DNA from: AC-69 sp963751665
Lineage (GTDB): Bacteria; Actinomycetota; UBA4738; HRBIN12
NCBI GenBank assembly: GCA_963751665.1
Contig: CAVVVF010000001.1
Location: 434,001 to 498,000 of the forward strand
Length of the DNA: 64,000 bases
Direction: 5' to 3'
A program made the position numbers and the translations under genes. Shown here in pieces: positions 37,926-47,467 of the stretch. Every line of letters begins with the position of its first letter. Position 1 is the stretch's first letter. Under the pieces are notes generated by a model, which ran no database searches, was not told where the DNA came from, and saw only the letters and a list, made by a program, of their open reading frames with translations.

Positions 37926-39129
37926 CTAGAGCTTGTGGGGGATCCACCGGCCGCCTTCGTCCCGGAACAGGCGCACTCGCCCGGAGCCCTCGGTCAGCGC
38001 GCCATTGGGCTCGAACACGTAGATGTTCACCAGCCCCTCGAACCGGTCCGTCCCCCACAGGGAAGCCAGGACCTCCGCCCTGGTCGCCGCCCCGGCGCGG
38101 AAGGCCGAGACGAGCATCCCGGCCACGTCCCAGCCCTCGGCGGCGAAGGCGCCGGGGGGCAGTCCGAATTCCGCCTGATAGTCCTGGATGAACCGCTGGG
38201 CGGCAAGGGTGGTGGAGGTGGAGAGGTCCGCGCAGGGGCAGGCGGCCACGGTCCCCAGTCCGGTCCGGCCGGAAACGGACAGGTAGATCGGGTCCTTGAT
38301 GGCGTCCCCGCCGACGAAGGCGACCGTTCGGCCGCCGCCTTGGGTCAGGGACCGGCGGACGAGCCCCCCGGTGGTCGAGGAGCCGCCCCACACGACGACG
38401 CCGCAACGCGATCTCGAGACGGCGCGGGCGATGCGGGGCGAGGCCGGCTCTTCCGGCGCCGCGCGGGGGCGGAGCACCACCTCGGTGGTGGTCGAGGCGG
38501 CAACCGCGCCCAAGAGGGCCCTCGATCCCGGGCTCCCGTCCCCCAGGAGGCAGGCGCCCCGCCGTGGCGAAGGGAAGGAGTCCACGAACGCGGCGATGGT
38601 CCGTCCTTCCATCGTCACGTCTGCCACGGCTCGTCGCCATGCCGTCCATCCCCGCTTCGAGAGGTTCGGGCCGAGCGGTGACAGGGTGATCGTGGGCACG
38701 CCCGCCGGATCCAGGATGTTCCCGGCACCCGACTGCTCCCGCTCGGTGAGGGAGGGTGCCGCGATGGCTCCCACGAACGCGGGGTCCTCCACGATCTCGC
38801 GGGCCGTGACCGCCGCCGTCGCAGCGTCGCCACCGGTGTCCAGTCCTATCAGCTCGACCGAGACGGGAAGGCCCTCTCCGAGCGAGGCCGTGTCAAACGC
38901 GAGCTTCGCGCCCTGGAACGCCGGAGCCGCCCTCGCCGACGCCTCGTCCGACGACAGGTCCTCGAGGAACGCCACCTTCACCTGCGCAACCGGGCGGCCG
39001 GTGGGAAAGGAAGCTCCCGGGGTCGGGCTCATCGCTTGTACAACTCCCGAGAACGATCACCAACAGGCCAAGGACGAAGGGTTCCCTTCGCGCCAGAGTC
39101 GAAACGGTCAACATTCCAAGTCTGCGCAT
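37926..39129 (-). CDS. Orphan periplasmic-binding lipoprotein, type 1 fold (LivJ/receptor-like), one frameshift
   Basis: Secreted binding protein of about 400 residues. The signal peptide begins at ATG 39129 (MRRLGMLTVSTLARR), with lipobox IVLGSC. The body (VAQVKVAFLEDLSSDEASAR, GAIAAPSLTEREQSG, VPTITLSPLGPNLS, FIQDYQAEFGLPPGAFAAEG) has the layout of the leucine-binding-protein family. The signal peptide and body are in different frames, with a change near 39025. No permease or ATPase of the matching HAAT type is adjacent, so it may serve a distant transporter or a sensor. Confidence 0.82.
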
Positions 39130-39229
39130 GCGGTCTTCCGAGTGTATGGCCAAGCGGAAGGATGTCGCCGCCATGGACTCCTTCATGGGGCCGAAGACCT
39201 GACGCACGGCGGCTAGACTTGCTCATTGC

Positions 39230-39312
39230 GCCGGGATGGCGAAATGGCATACGCGCGGGTCTCAAAAACCCGTGGGCTTAGGCCCGTGAGGGTTCGAGTC
39301 CCTCTCCCGGCA
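39230..39312 (+). tRNA. tRNA-Leu (anticodon CAA)
   Basis: An 83-base class II tRNA. The acceptor stem GCCGGGA pairs with TCCCGGC, and the discriminator A is at 39312. The D-loop region is GGCGAAATGGCATACGC. The anticodon arm is CGGGT-CTCAAAA-ACCCG, with anticodon CAA. A long variable arm (TGGGCTTAGGCCCGT) and a T-arm GAGGGTTCGAGTCCCTC follow. The CCA end is not encoded. The FAD oxidoreductase gene ends five bases away on the other strand. Confidence 0.95.
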
Positions 39313-39316
39313 CCGA

Positions 39317-40475
39317 TCAGACCACGTGGCCCTCTCGGGCGAGGTCGCCTCGCTGCGAATCTCTCGAGCGAGAGGCCGGAGACGTCGACGGTCCTCGCTT
39401 GGCCTTCCACGATCATCTCGGCGAGAAGCTTGCCGACGATCGGCGCGTGCTGGAATCCGTGGCCGCTGAACCCACAGGCCAGGTACAGCCCCGCCGGATC
39501 CGGTGCCGGCCCGATGATCGGGTGGCGGTCGGGCGTCATCTCGTAGAGCCCCGCCCACATGCGGGCGATCCCCGCTCGCTCGAGGGGCGGGAACACCCGG
39601 ACGGCGGTGGGGACCAACTCGTTCGCCACGAACGCCTCGTCGACCGTCGTGTCGAACGACGCTCGCTCCTTCGCGCTCCCCATCCCCATCAGCACGCCCG
39701 GCCCCTCGCGGTGGAAGTAGAAGCTCGTATCCGCGTCGATCACCAGGGTCTTTCGATCGGGCGCTCCCGGGAAGGGCCCCGTGACCACGACGTTGCGGGG
39801 CACCGGCTCCATGGGCAGCGCGACCCCGCACGTCTCGGCGAGGAGGCCGGCCCACGGCCCCGCGGCGTTGACGACCACGTTGGTCGATATCCGACCGTCG
39901 CTCGTCTCGACCCCGATGACCCGTGCCTCCGTCCGTAAGGATGGCGGTCACGTCGACGCCGGTCTGCAACTCGGCGCCCGCGCGCTCGCGCGACGGTGGC
40001 GTACCCGGCCGTCAGCCCGGAGGGATCGGCGATCCCGTCGTCGGGACAGAACGTCGCGCCGATCAGGCCGTCCAGGCTGATGCCCGGCGCGAGCTCTCCG
40101 GCCTCCTCCGGCCGGAGCAGCCTGGCGTCGACGCCGAGTCCAGCGTTGGAGCTCGGCCGCGGCCACGAACGAGCGCCACGAGGCTTCGCTTCGGACCAGG
40201 AACAGGTAGCCGTCCTGCTGGACGTCCAGAGGGATGCCGTGCGTCTCCTGGAACGACAGGATCATGGGGACGCTCGCCAGTGAGAGCCGGATGTTGATCT
40301 CGCTCGAGAACTGATGGCGGAAGCCGCCGGCGCAGGCTCCGGTGGAACCCGTTCCCAGGGCGTCCTCCCGCTCCAGCAGGAGGACCCGCCCTGCGCCGGC
40401 GGCGGCCAGGTGGTACGCGGCGCTCGCCCCGACGACGCCCCCGCCCACGACGACGACGTCGGCGGTACCGGTCAT
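39317..40475 (-). CDS. FAD-dependent amine/amino-acid oxidoreductase (DadA/sarcosine-oxidase family), frameshifted
   Basis: Flavoenzyme of about 386 residues. ATG 40475 overlaps the cyclodeaminase stop (ATGA) and gives MTGTADVVVVGGGVVGASA, the FAD-binding motif. Further family segments are GTGSTGACAGGFRHQFSSEI, VVNAAGPWAG, ARMWAGLYEMTPDRHPIIGP and GFSGHGFQHAP. Frame changes lie near 40140, 39990, 39935 and 39355. With the last one corrected the protein ends FAARRDLAREGHVV at a TGA (39317-39319). The uncorrected frame would run through the tRNA on the opposite strand, which is implausible. It oxidises an amine or a cyclic or N-methyl amino acid, by family. Confidence 0.85.
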
Positions 40476-41403
40476 GCGCCCAGCCGGTCGACGGCGGCCC
40501 GGGCCACCACGAGGTCCTCGAAGGCCACCCCGACGGACTTGAACACCGTGACGTCCTCGGGGCTTCGACGAACCGTCGCGCCCGCGCACGACCTCCGAGA
40601 GGTCGGCCACGATGTGGTCCGGACCTATGGATCCCGCCCCGAGCGGGATCAAGAGGTCACCGGCCTCGGCCAGGGCCACCTCCCTGGTCTCGACCACCAC
40701 CCGGCCCCGCCGGATCGCGTCCTCGTCGAGCTCGCGGGTCTCCGGCGTGTAGGCACCGACCGCGTTGACGTGCGCACCCTCCGACAGGCGCGAGCCGTCG
40801 AACACCGGGGTGGGGCTGGTCGTACAGGTGCAGACGATGTGGGCGGCGCCGACGGCCTCCGGCCCACCGACCTCCGCGGCCAGGCCCATCTCCCGCGCCG
40901 CGCCGGCCAGCGCCTCCGCCCGGGCCGCCGTCCTCGACACGAACGTGACCCGCTCGATGGGGCGAACGGCGAGCATCGCCTCGAGATGCGCGCGGGCCTG
41001 CGTCCCGGCGCCGAAGATCACGAGGCGCGCCGCGTCCTCGAGCGCCAGGTACCGCGTGGCCAGGCCGGAGACCGCACCCGTGCGAAGGGCGGTGAGGGCG
41101 GCGCCGTCGATGGCCGCCTCGGGCTCCTGGGTCTGCGGCGAGAACAGCACGTACAGCCCCTGGATGAGCGGCAGCCCTCGCTCGGGGTTCCCCGGGGTGA
41201 CCGTGAGGAGCTTGACCCCCGTCCCCTGGGGACCGGTCGGCGGGCATCGACACCAGCGTCCCCGCCCCCGTGTCCAGGTGGGTCCGGAGCGGTGCCGCCG
41301 GGAGCGCGCCCGAGCCGAACGCCACCTCGAGGGCGTCGACGGCGCCCTGCATGGGCAGCAGTCGCCGGAGCCGATCGGCGTCGATGAAGGGGAACCCACT
41401 CAC
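40472..41403 (-). CDS. Ornithine cyclodeaminase/mu-crystallin family protein, frameshifted
   Basis: NAD(H)-binding protein of about 310 residues. It starts at GTG 41403 (MSGFPFIDADRLRRLLPMQG), overlapping the livF stop. Hallmarks are HLDTGAGTLVSMPA, the substrate Lys region VKLLTVTPGNPERGLP, the Rossmann motif VIFGAGTQARAHLEAM, THIV-like AAHIVCTCTTSPTPVF and GAHVNAVGAYTPETREL. Frame changes near 41240 and 40575 split it. Members convert ornithine to proline, or reduce cyclic imines. Its position between a HAAT-type transporter and an amine oxidase suggests amino-acid catabolism. Confidence 0.87.
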
Positions 41404-42188
41404 AGCTCCCCCAGGTACGCCTCCCGCATCAGGGGGTTGTTCAGCAGGCTCTGGGCGGTATCGGCCAGCACGACCTGGCCCGTCTGCAACACGTACCCGC
41501 GGTCGGCGATGGACAGCGCCATGTTCGCGTTCTGCTCGACGACGAAGATCGTCGTTCCCAGATCGTTGATGTCCTTGATGATCTTGAACACCTGGTCAAC
41601 CAGGACCGGCGCCAGGCCCATGGATGGCTCGTCCATCAGCAGCACCTTCGGCTTGGCCATCAGGGCCCGTCCCATGGCCACCATCTGCTGCTCGCCGCCC
41701 GACAGGGTCCCGGCCTTCTGCGACAGTCGTTCGCGGAGGCGGGGGAAGGTCTCCAGGATCTCCTCCATGTCCTGGGCGATGGCCTTTCGCTCGCTTCGCT
41801 GGTACGCGCCGAGCTCCAGGTTCTCCTTGACGGTCATGTTGGCGAACAGCCGGCGGTTCTCCGGGACCATCGAGATCCCCCGGCGGACCACCTCGGTGGT
41901 GTCGAGGCCACTCACCACCTCGTCGTCCAGCAGGACCTCCCCCTCGCTGGGCTTCACGAACCCGAGGATGGTCTTCAGCGTCGTCGTCTTCCCGCTGGCG
42001 TTGCCGCCCAGGAGGCATGCGATCTCGCCCGGAAAGATCTCCACGTTCACGTGGCGAAGGACGGAGATCAACCCGTAGTGGGTGCTCACGTCCCGCATCT
42101 CGAGGATGGGCCGGTTCCCGTTCGGGGCTTGCCGGTCGACCTGGGCATCCACTTTCGGCGTCCCGTGATCGCCCGCGCCGTCGCTCAC
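41400..42188 (-). CDS. livF: Branched-chain-type amino-acid ABC transporter ATP-binding protein LivF
   Basis: Intact ATPase of 262 residues starting at GTG 42188, overlapping the livG stop (GTGA). Walker A is LLGGNASGKTT, with Ala in place of the usual Gly. The signature is LSGGEQQMVAMGRALM and Walker B is LLMDEPSMGLAPVLV, both typical of LivF. The C-terminus ends NNPLMREAYLGEL. An N-terminal 25-residue Gly/Asp/Gln-rich stretch before ILEMRDVSTHYG is not conserved. Confidence 0.95.
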   Translation of the reverse strand: MSDGAGDHGTPKVDAQVDRQAPNGNRPILEMRDVSTHYGLISVLRHVNVEIFPGEIACLLGGNASGKTTTLKTILGFVKPSEGEVLLDDEVVSGLDTTEVVRRGISMVPENRRLFANMTVKENLELGAYQRSERKAIAQDMEEILETFPRLRERLSQKAGTLSGGEQQMVAMGRALMAKPKVLLMDEPSMGLAPVLVDQVFKIIKDINDLGTTIFVVEQNANMALSIADRGYVLQTGQVVLADTAQSLLNNPLMREAYLGEL

Positions 42189-42962
42189 CCGGCCGCCGCC
42201 TTCCTGCCGAGGTACGCCTCGATCACCCGCTCGTTGTGGGCGACCTCCTCGTACGTGCCCTCGGCGATCTTCTTCCCGTAGTCCAGCGCGACCACACGGT
42301 CGGACACGCCCTTCACCACGCGCATGTCGTGTTCGATCACCAGGATGGTGAGGCCGCGGTCCTTCCGCAGGCGCCAGATCTGGCCCGTGAGCTCGAGCGT
42401 CTCCGTCGGGTTCATCCCGGCTGTGGGCTCGTCCAGGAGCAGGAGCTTGGGCTCGGTGGCCAGGGCCCGGGAGATCTCCAGCCGCCGGCGGTTCGCGTAG
42501 GAGAGAACGAACGCCAGCTGGTCCTGCCGGTAGCCGGAGAGCCTCGTCCCGAAGAACGAGAGGGCGTCGGCAGCCCGCTCGCGCACCCGCTGCTCCTCCT
42601 TCCGCTGCCCCGGCAGACGGAGCACGCTCGAGAACAGCCCGGCCCGGCCCCGGCAGTGCTGGCCGACCATCGCGTTCTCCAACACGGTCATGTGCGAGAA
42701 CAGGTGAACGGTCTGGAACGTCCGCGAGATGCCGAGACGGGTGATCTGGGAGGGCTTCAGCCCGACGATGCTCTGCCCCTCGAATCGCACGTCGCCCGCA
42801 GTCCGGGCCGTACAGGCCGGTGATCGTGTTGAACAGCGTCGTCTTGCCCGCCCCGTTCGGGCCGATCACGCTCACGATCTCGCCCGGCTCCACCTGGAAG
42901 TCCAACCCGTCCAGGGCGGCCAGTCCGCCGAACCGCTTCGTGACCCCGCCGACCTCGAGCAC
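42185..42962 (-). CDS. livG: Branched-chain-type amino-acid ABC transporter ATP-binding protein LivG, one frameshift
   Basis: ATPase of about 259 residues. It begins near GTG 42962 (VLEVGGVTKRFGG), overlapping the end of livM; an ATG at 42970 is in a shifted frame. Walker A is VIGPNGAGKTTLFNTITGLY, LivG's signature opening. The frame changes near 42803, after which SIVGLKPSQITRLGISRTFQ, RRLEISRALATEPKLLLLDE and PTAGMNPTET are in one frame. The C-terminus AHNERVIEAYLG is standard. Confidence 0.93.
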
Positions 42963-42966
42963 GCGC

Positions 42967-44727
42967 TCATGTGGGAGTCTCCTCCCAGGAGATCGTGGAG
43001 GGCTGGGCCTCGGGCACGCCCTCGGCCCACGCGTCCTGGAGGATCTCCTCCTCGTGGAGCTCACGGGTGCGGCGGACGTTGGGGATCAGGCCCTCCGGAC
43101 GGTACAGCATGATGGCGATGAGCACCGCGCCGTAGATCAGTAGCTGGTACTGCTCGAACTCGGTCAGGAAGCCCGGGATGCCCACGAGGAACAGGCCCCC
43201 CAGGATGACGCCGGGGATGCTCCCCATCCCCCCGAGGATGATGATGGCCAGGGCTTGGATCGATATGAGGATGTTGAAGCTCGTGGGAGCGAGGGAGCCG
43301 ATCTGCACGGCGAACAGGGCGCCGGACATGCTCCCCACCGCGGCGCCGGTGGCGAAGGCCAGGAGCTTGTATCGGACGGTGCTGATCCCCATGACCTCGG
43401 CGATCTGCTCGTCCTCGCGCATGGCCACCCAGGCCCGGCCCACCCGGGAGTTGGCCAGCCGGTACGAGACGAACGCCGCGACCACGCAGAACGCCAGCGC
43501 CAGGTAATAGAAGGGCTGCGGATCTCGCAGGTCGACGCCGAAGAACGACGGAGCCGGGATGGCGATCAGGCCCTGCGCGCCCCCCAGCGCCGGCTTCAGC
43601 CAGTCCGACGTCACGAGGACCCTGGCGATCTCGCCGAAGCCGAGCGTCACGATGGCCAGGTAGTCGCCTCGGAGCCGCAGGACCGGCGCCCCGATGAGCA
43701 GCCCCGTGAACGCCGCGATCACGATCACGATCGGGAGGGCCTCGAACAGGCCCATCCCCACGTGGATCGACGATCCCGAGTTGGCCGCCGCGGTGAGGAC
43801 ACCGGTGGCGTAGGCGCCTACGGCGAAGAACGCGACGTACCCCAGGTCCAGCAGCCCGGCATAGCCGACCACGATGTTCAGGCCGAGTCCCATGAGGATG
43901 AACAGGCCCACCCGGCCGAGCACCGCGGAGAGGAACGACCCCAACAGGTACGGCAGCGCGATCAACAGGATGGCGATCGCCGCGATCATCATGACGCGGA
44001 CCGGCTTCTGGCCTTCCTTGGGGATGGCCTGGAACCGTTCGCGCACCGTGCGACCCTCCGACAGCCAGTAGGCGGAGGCCGCGGCGGGGACGGCGAAGAC
44101 GACCATGGCCCCCAGGTACGTGAGGCCACCGAACCTCGGGCTGTACAACCACCCGGTGGCCAGCCCGAGCTGGGTGAGGGATACCCGGAACACGTCCTGG
44201 AGCATGGCGAGGAGCAGCGCCACGGTGAGTCCCAGGACCACCGGCCGCCGCACCCGCCACGCCACGACCCCCAGGCCGCCGCCGAGTGCTCCGGCCACCG
44301 TGGTCATCACCGCCAGGAGGATCACGCCGAAACCGATCGGGTGCCCGAAGGTCAGGACCGAGAGGAGCGACGGGGTCACGGCCACGAAGACGTTTCGGGC
44401 GGACAGTTGTTCGGGGAGAGCGTTGGCGATCAGGATGCCCGCGCAGGTCAGGACCCCGGCCGTCAGTCCCGCAACGGCGCCGCCGGAGAGCGCGGCAACC
44501 GGCGGGGGGGTCACGGTGACCCCGGCCTTGACACGGGGCCGGACCAGGATGTAGCCGAGCAGGAAGGACGGAAGCACCAGGAGGAGCCGGCCCAGCGTCA
44601 CGGCGTCTCCCACCAGGTTGATCGAGTTGAACGTCTCCACCATGCCCACCAGGGACAGGTACACGACCATGACGCCGGCGAGCAGCCCGAACCGCAGGGC
44701 CCGGCGCGCGAAGTCCCGGTCGATCAC
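42967..44727 (-). CDS. livM: Branched-chain-type amino-acid ABC transporter permease LivM, N-terminally extended
   Basis: Intact 586-residue permease. The conserved LivM core occupies about residues 245-560 (GLGLNIVVGYAGLLDLGYVA, RLRGDYLAIVTLGFGEIARV, LAFATGAAVGSMSGALFA, IIILGGMGSIPGVILGG). Before it lie about 240 residues with some six further hydrophobic segments, so the protein is much longer than the typical 320-420 residues. A C-terminal soluble tail of about 30 residues follows RPEGLIPN. It starts at GTG 44727, one base from the corrected livH stop. Confidence 0.94.
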   Translation of the reverse strand: MIDRDFARRALRFGLLAGVMVVYLSLVGMVETFNSINLVGDAVTLGRLLLVLPSFLLGYILVRPRVKAGVTVTPPPVAALSGGAVAGLTAGVLTCAGILIANALPEQLSARNVFVAVTPSLLSVLTFGHPIGFGVILLAVMTTVAGALGGGLGVVAWRVRRPVVLGLTVALLLAMLQDVFRVSLTQLGLATGWLYSPRFGGLTYLGAMVVFAVPAAASAYWLSEGRTVRERFQAIPKEGQKPVRVMMIAAIAILLIALPYLLGSFLSAVLGRVGLFILMGLGLNIVVGYAGLLDLGYVAFFAVGAYATGVLTAAANSGSSIHVGMGLFEALPIVIVIAAFTGLLIGAPVLRLRGDYLAIVTLGFGEIARVLVTSDWLKPALGGAQGLIAIPAPSFFGVDLRDPQPFYYLALAFCVVAAFVSYRLANSRVGRAWVAMREDEQIAEVMGISTVRYKLLAFATGAAVGSMSGALFAVQIGSLAPTSFNILISIQALAIIILGGMGSIPGVILGGLFLVGIPGFLTEFEQYQLLIYGAVLIAIMLYRPEGLIPNVRRTRELHEEEILQDAWAEGVPEAQPSTISWEETPT

Positions 44728-44728
44728 G

Positions 44729-45830
44729 TCACACCTTCTCCGCCTCGCCCGCGCCGAGCAGGCCGCCCGGCCGGAAGATCAGGACCATGACCAGGATGGC
44801 GAAGGCAATGACGTCCTTCAGCTGGTTGCGGCCCCGGGATGTGCAGGCCAGTGAGGAACAGCGACGGACCGACGGACTCCAGGAGCCCCAGGATCAGGCC
44901 GCCGAGGGCTGCCCCGGCGATGCTGCCGATCCCTCCCAGCACCGCCGCCGTGAACGCCTTGATGCCGGGGACGAACCCCATGAACGGTCCGACCACCTGG
45001 AACACCATGGCGAACAGGACCGCGGCCACCCCGGCCAGCATTCCGCCGATCACGAAAGTCGTGACCACGACTCGGTTCACGTCGATCCCCATGAGGCTGG
45101 CGATCTCCTTGTCCTCCGCCACCGCGCGCATCGATTTCCCCGTCTTGGTCCGGGAGACGAACAGGCTGAGGCCGAACATGGCCAGGACGGCCACCACGAT
45201 GACGATGGCCTGCGTCCGGAGGATGGGGACGCCCAGGATCGTCCACGTCCCGCCCAGGATGTCGGGCACCGGATAGCCGCGGGTCTGGGGCCCGAAGAAC
45301 CCGCGCGCCGTGTTCTGGAGGAACAGCGACGCGCCGATCGCGGTGATCAGCGGGACCAGCCGAGGGGCGTTGCGGAGCGGCCGGTAGGCCACCCGCTCGA
45401 GCAGCACGGCCACGCCGACCGATCCCGCCATCGCCGCCACGACGAGGATGAGGATCGCCACGTACGGACTGGACTGCATGAACCCGCTGTTCTGGAGGGT
45501 CCTGGCCACGAAGTACGAGACGAAGGCCCCCGACATGAACACCTCGCCGTGAGCGAAGTTGATCATGCGAAGGATCCCATAGACCATCGTGTACCCCAGT
45601 GCGATCAGGGCGTAGATGGCCCCCTGGGCCACGCCGAACACCACGAGGTCACGCCACGCGGAGGCGCTGAACAGCCCCAGCGAGAGCGTTCGGTACGCGG
45701 CGTAGGCCGCGCCGATCAGGATGCCGATGCCCAACACCCACTGGACGACTCGGCGGACCGGGAACCTGGCCAGGCGCCCAACCGCGGCCCCCTCGGCCTC
45801 GGTCGCCACCTGGGTCGTCCCTCGCGCCAT
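44729..45830 (-). CDS. livH: Branched-chain-type amino-acid ABC transporter permease LivH, one frameshift
   Basis: Permease of about 366 residues starting at ATG 45830. After a 40-residue N-terminal extension and an additional helix, LivH motifs follow: VFGVAQGAIYALIALGYTMV, INFAHGEVFMSGAF, MRAVAEDKEIASLMGID, GGIGSIAGAALGGLILG. The frame breaks at a CCCC run (44832-44835). Removing one base gives HIPGRNQLKDVIAFAILVMV and a C-terminus RPGGLLGAGEAEKV with a stop at 44729. The length, 1 mod 3, agrees. Confidence 0.93.
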
Positions 45831-45850
45831 GCCTACTCCGCCTGGATGCG

Positions 45851-45886
45851 GGTTGCGGGTGAGCGCTCACGCGCTCACCCGCAACC
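45851..45886 (-). promoter_or_regulatory. Intercistronic hairpin between livJ-like and livH genes
   Basis: A perfect 15-base inverted repeat (arms 45851-45865 and 45872-45886, arm GGTTGCGGGTGAGCG) with a six-base loop, 22 bases beyond the binding-protein stop. No T-run follows. It matches the position of hairpins in the peptide and polar amino-acid operons. Confidence 0.7.
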
Positions 45887-45907
45887 GCCCCGCTTCGACG
45901 CGGAACC

Positions 45908-47246
45908 CTATGTCCCGAGCGCCTCGGTCAGCGTCAGCTGCTCGCTGAAGATCGGCTTGGCGTCCGGGTTCCCGCCCTCGATGGGAAGGTCGGGGAGCAG
46001 GAAGACGCCGATGTTGACCGCCGCCTGGGACTGGCAGTCCCCGGTGGAGATGCAGGTCAGCGTGCCGGTCAGGCCCTGGTAGACCTTGGTCTGGTACACG
46101 GCGTCCTTGAGCGCCAAACGGGGGATGGTCAGCGACCCGTCGTCTCCCTCGATGGCCACCTTCTTGACGGCCTCAGCCACGATGTTGAAGGCGTCGAACG
46201 CGTTCGTGTTGAACGCCGCCGTCGCTTCGCCGAACTGGTCCTTGTAGGCCTTGTTGTAGTCCTTGATCAATGCGCTCGTCGTCCCGCCCGGACTGGGGAG
46301 CGGGAAGGACATGTACGTCCCATTGGCCGCGCTCCCGGCCTGGTCGAAGTACGTCGAGGCGGCGCACCCGTCCGAGCCCATGAACTTGACGCTCTTCAAC
46401 CCCGCGACCTCCAGCATCTGCTTGGCGATCAGCGCGCACGCCGGGTTGAAGTCCGGCGCGTAGATCAGCTCCGGCTTGGTCTGGGCGATGCTGATGAGCA
46501 GCGGCTTGAAATCAGGGTCGGTGCTCTGGATGGCCTCCTCGACGGTGACCGTGCCTCCCAGGCCCTCGAAGAAGGTCTTGAACCCGCTCGTCAGGCCGGC
46601 CGCGTACGGGCTCTCGTCGTGGATCGTCGCGGCGGTCTTGAATCCCAGCTTCGTGAACACGAAGTCCGCCACGACCTTGGCCTGGATGGCGTCGTTCTGC
46701 GCGGTCCGCAGGTAGAACGGGTTGTGGGTGGCCGGGTCGGTCAGGCCGGCCGCGGTGTTCGACGGGGAGATCAGGATGATCCCCTTGTCGCCCAGGATCT
46801 TGTCCGCCACCCCGAACGCGGAGCTCGAGCAGCTTGTCCCGATGACCCAGGCGATCGTGGGGTCGGAGGCGAGCTTCGTCCCTCCGGACTGGCCGCCCTC
46901 CTTCGCGCACAGGTCGTCCTGGCTGTCGATCTGGACGTCGTGGCCCACGAGCTGCCCGGGCGTGGCGTCGAACTTCCCGTCCAGGTAGTCGACGGCGAGC
47001 TCGACGCCGGCCAGGCTGTCGTTGCCCAGCGTGGCGACGTCACCGGAGATCGCGAGCAGCGTGCCGACCCGGATCGGCTCCCCGGGGCCATACGTCACGC
47101 AGCCGAACTCGACGGTATTGCAGTCGACCCCGCCTCCGCCGCCGCCTCCGCCGCCTCCGCCGCCGTTGTCGCTGGCGCAGGCGGCGGCGACCAGCGACAG
47201 CGCCCCCAGCAGAGCCGACTACTGCGAGCCATCTTGGTTTCCTCAT
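45908..47246 (-). CDS. Branched-chain-type amino-acid-binding lipoprotein (LivJ family), one frameshift near the signal peptide
   Basis: Receptor for the liv transporter, about 445 residues. ATG 47246 gives MRKPRWLAVVGS, with GAGGGGG nine bases upstream. After a frame change near 47215 the signal peptide continues LLGALSLVAAAC with a lipobox. A run of nine or so glycines and a short Cys-containing segment (VDCNTVEFGC) precede the mature domain. Type 1 periplasmic-binding features are VGTLLAISGDVATLGNDSLA, VIGTSCSSSAFGVADKI, ILISPSNTAAGLTD and AATIHDESPYAAGL. Ligand unknown; linked catabolic genes suggest ornithine, proline or related compounds. Confidence 0.9.
47131..47165. repeat. Low-complexity GCC/TCC triplet repeat encoding a poly-Gly linker
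   Basis: Tandem cgcctc/cgccgc triplets inside the livJ-like gene. On the minus strand they encode an uninterrupted glycine run just after the lipidated Cys region, which acts as a flexible tether. Confidence 0.85.
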
Positions 47247-47467
47247 CGAGCCCCCTCTCTTCGCCGGCCCGGAATCCCTGCCGGAGCCGGCACCGGAACC
47301 TTTCTCGTACCTGTCTCTCTCAGCGAAAGCGAACGAGGTCCCCGAGCGCTCGGCCCTCCTTTCCCCCTCAGGAGCAGGTGCTACGTACCACATCCCGCCC
47401 CGGAGGGAAAGCGCGGCCTTCCACCCTCGTCTACGGATGCCGAGGCCCGTCCGGCCTGAGGGTCTGC
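47247..47467. other. Intergenic region between trpA end and livJ-like gene
   Basis: About 220 bases without a gene. It holds a 12-base palindrome CCGAGCGCTCGG (about 47343-47354) and a small hairpin TGCCGG-AG-CCGGCA (about 47280). The promoter of the liv operon should be here, but I see no clear -35/-10 pair. Confidence 0.5.

Noticed and set aside
39213..39316. Extension of the FAD oxidoreductase frame across the tRNA-Leu gene on the opposite strand
   Set aside because: The peptide GTRTLTGLSPRVFETRAYA is the well-known spurious product of antisense tRNA-Leu. A one-base correction near 39355 gives a normal C-terminus and a stop at 39317.
47131..47165. Triplet repeat considered as a phase-variation or CRISPR-like element
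   Set aside because: It is an in-frame poly-Gly coding tract behind the lipobox of the LivJ-like protein, with no spacers or repeated units longer than six bases.
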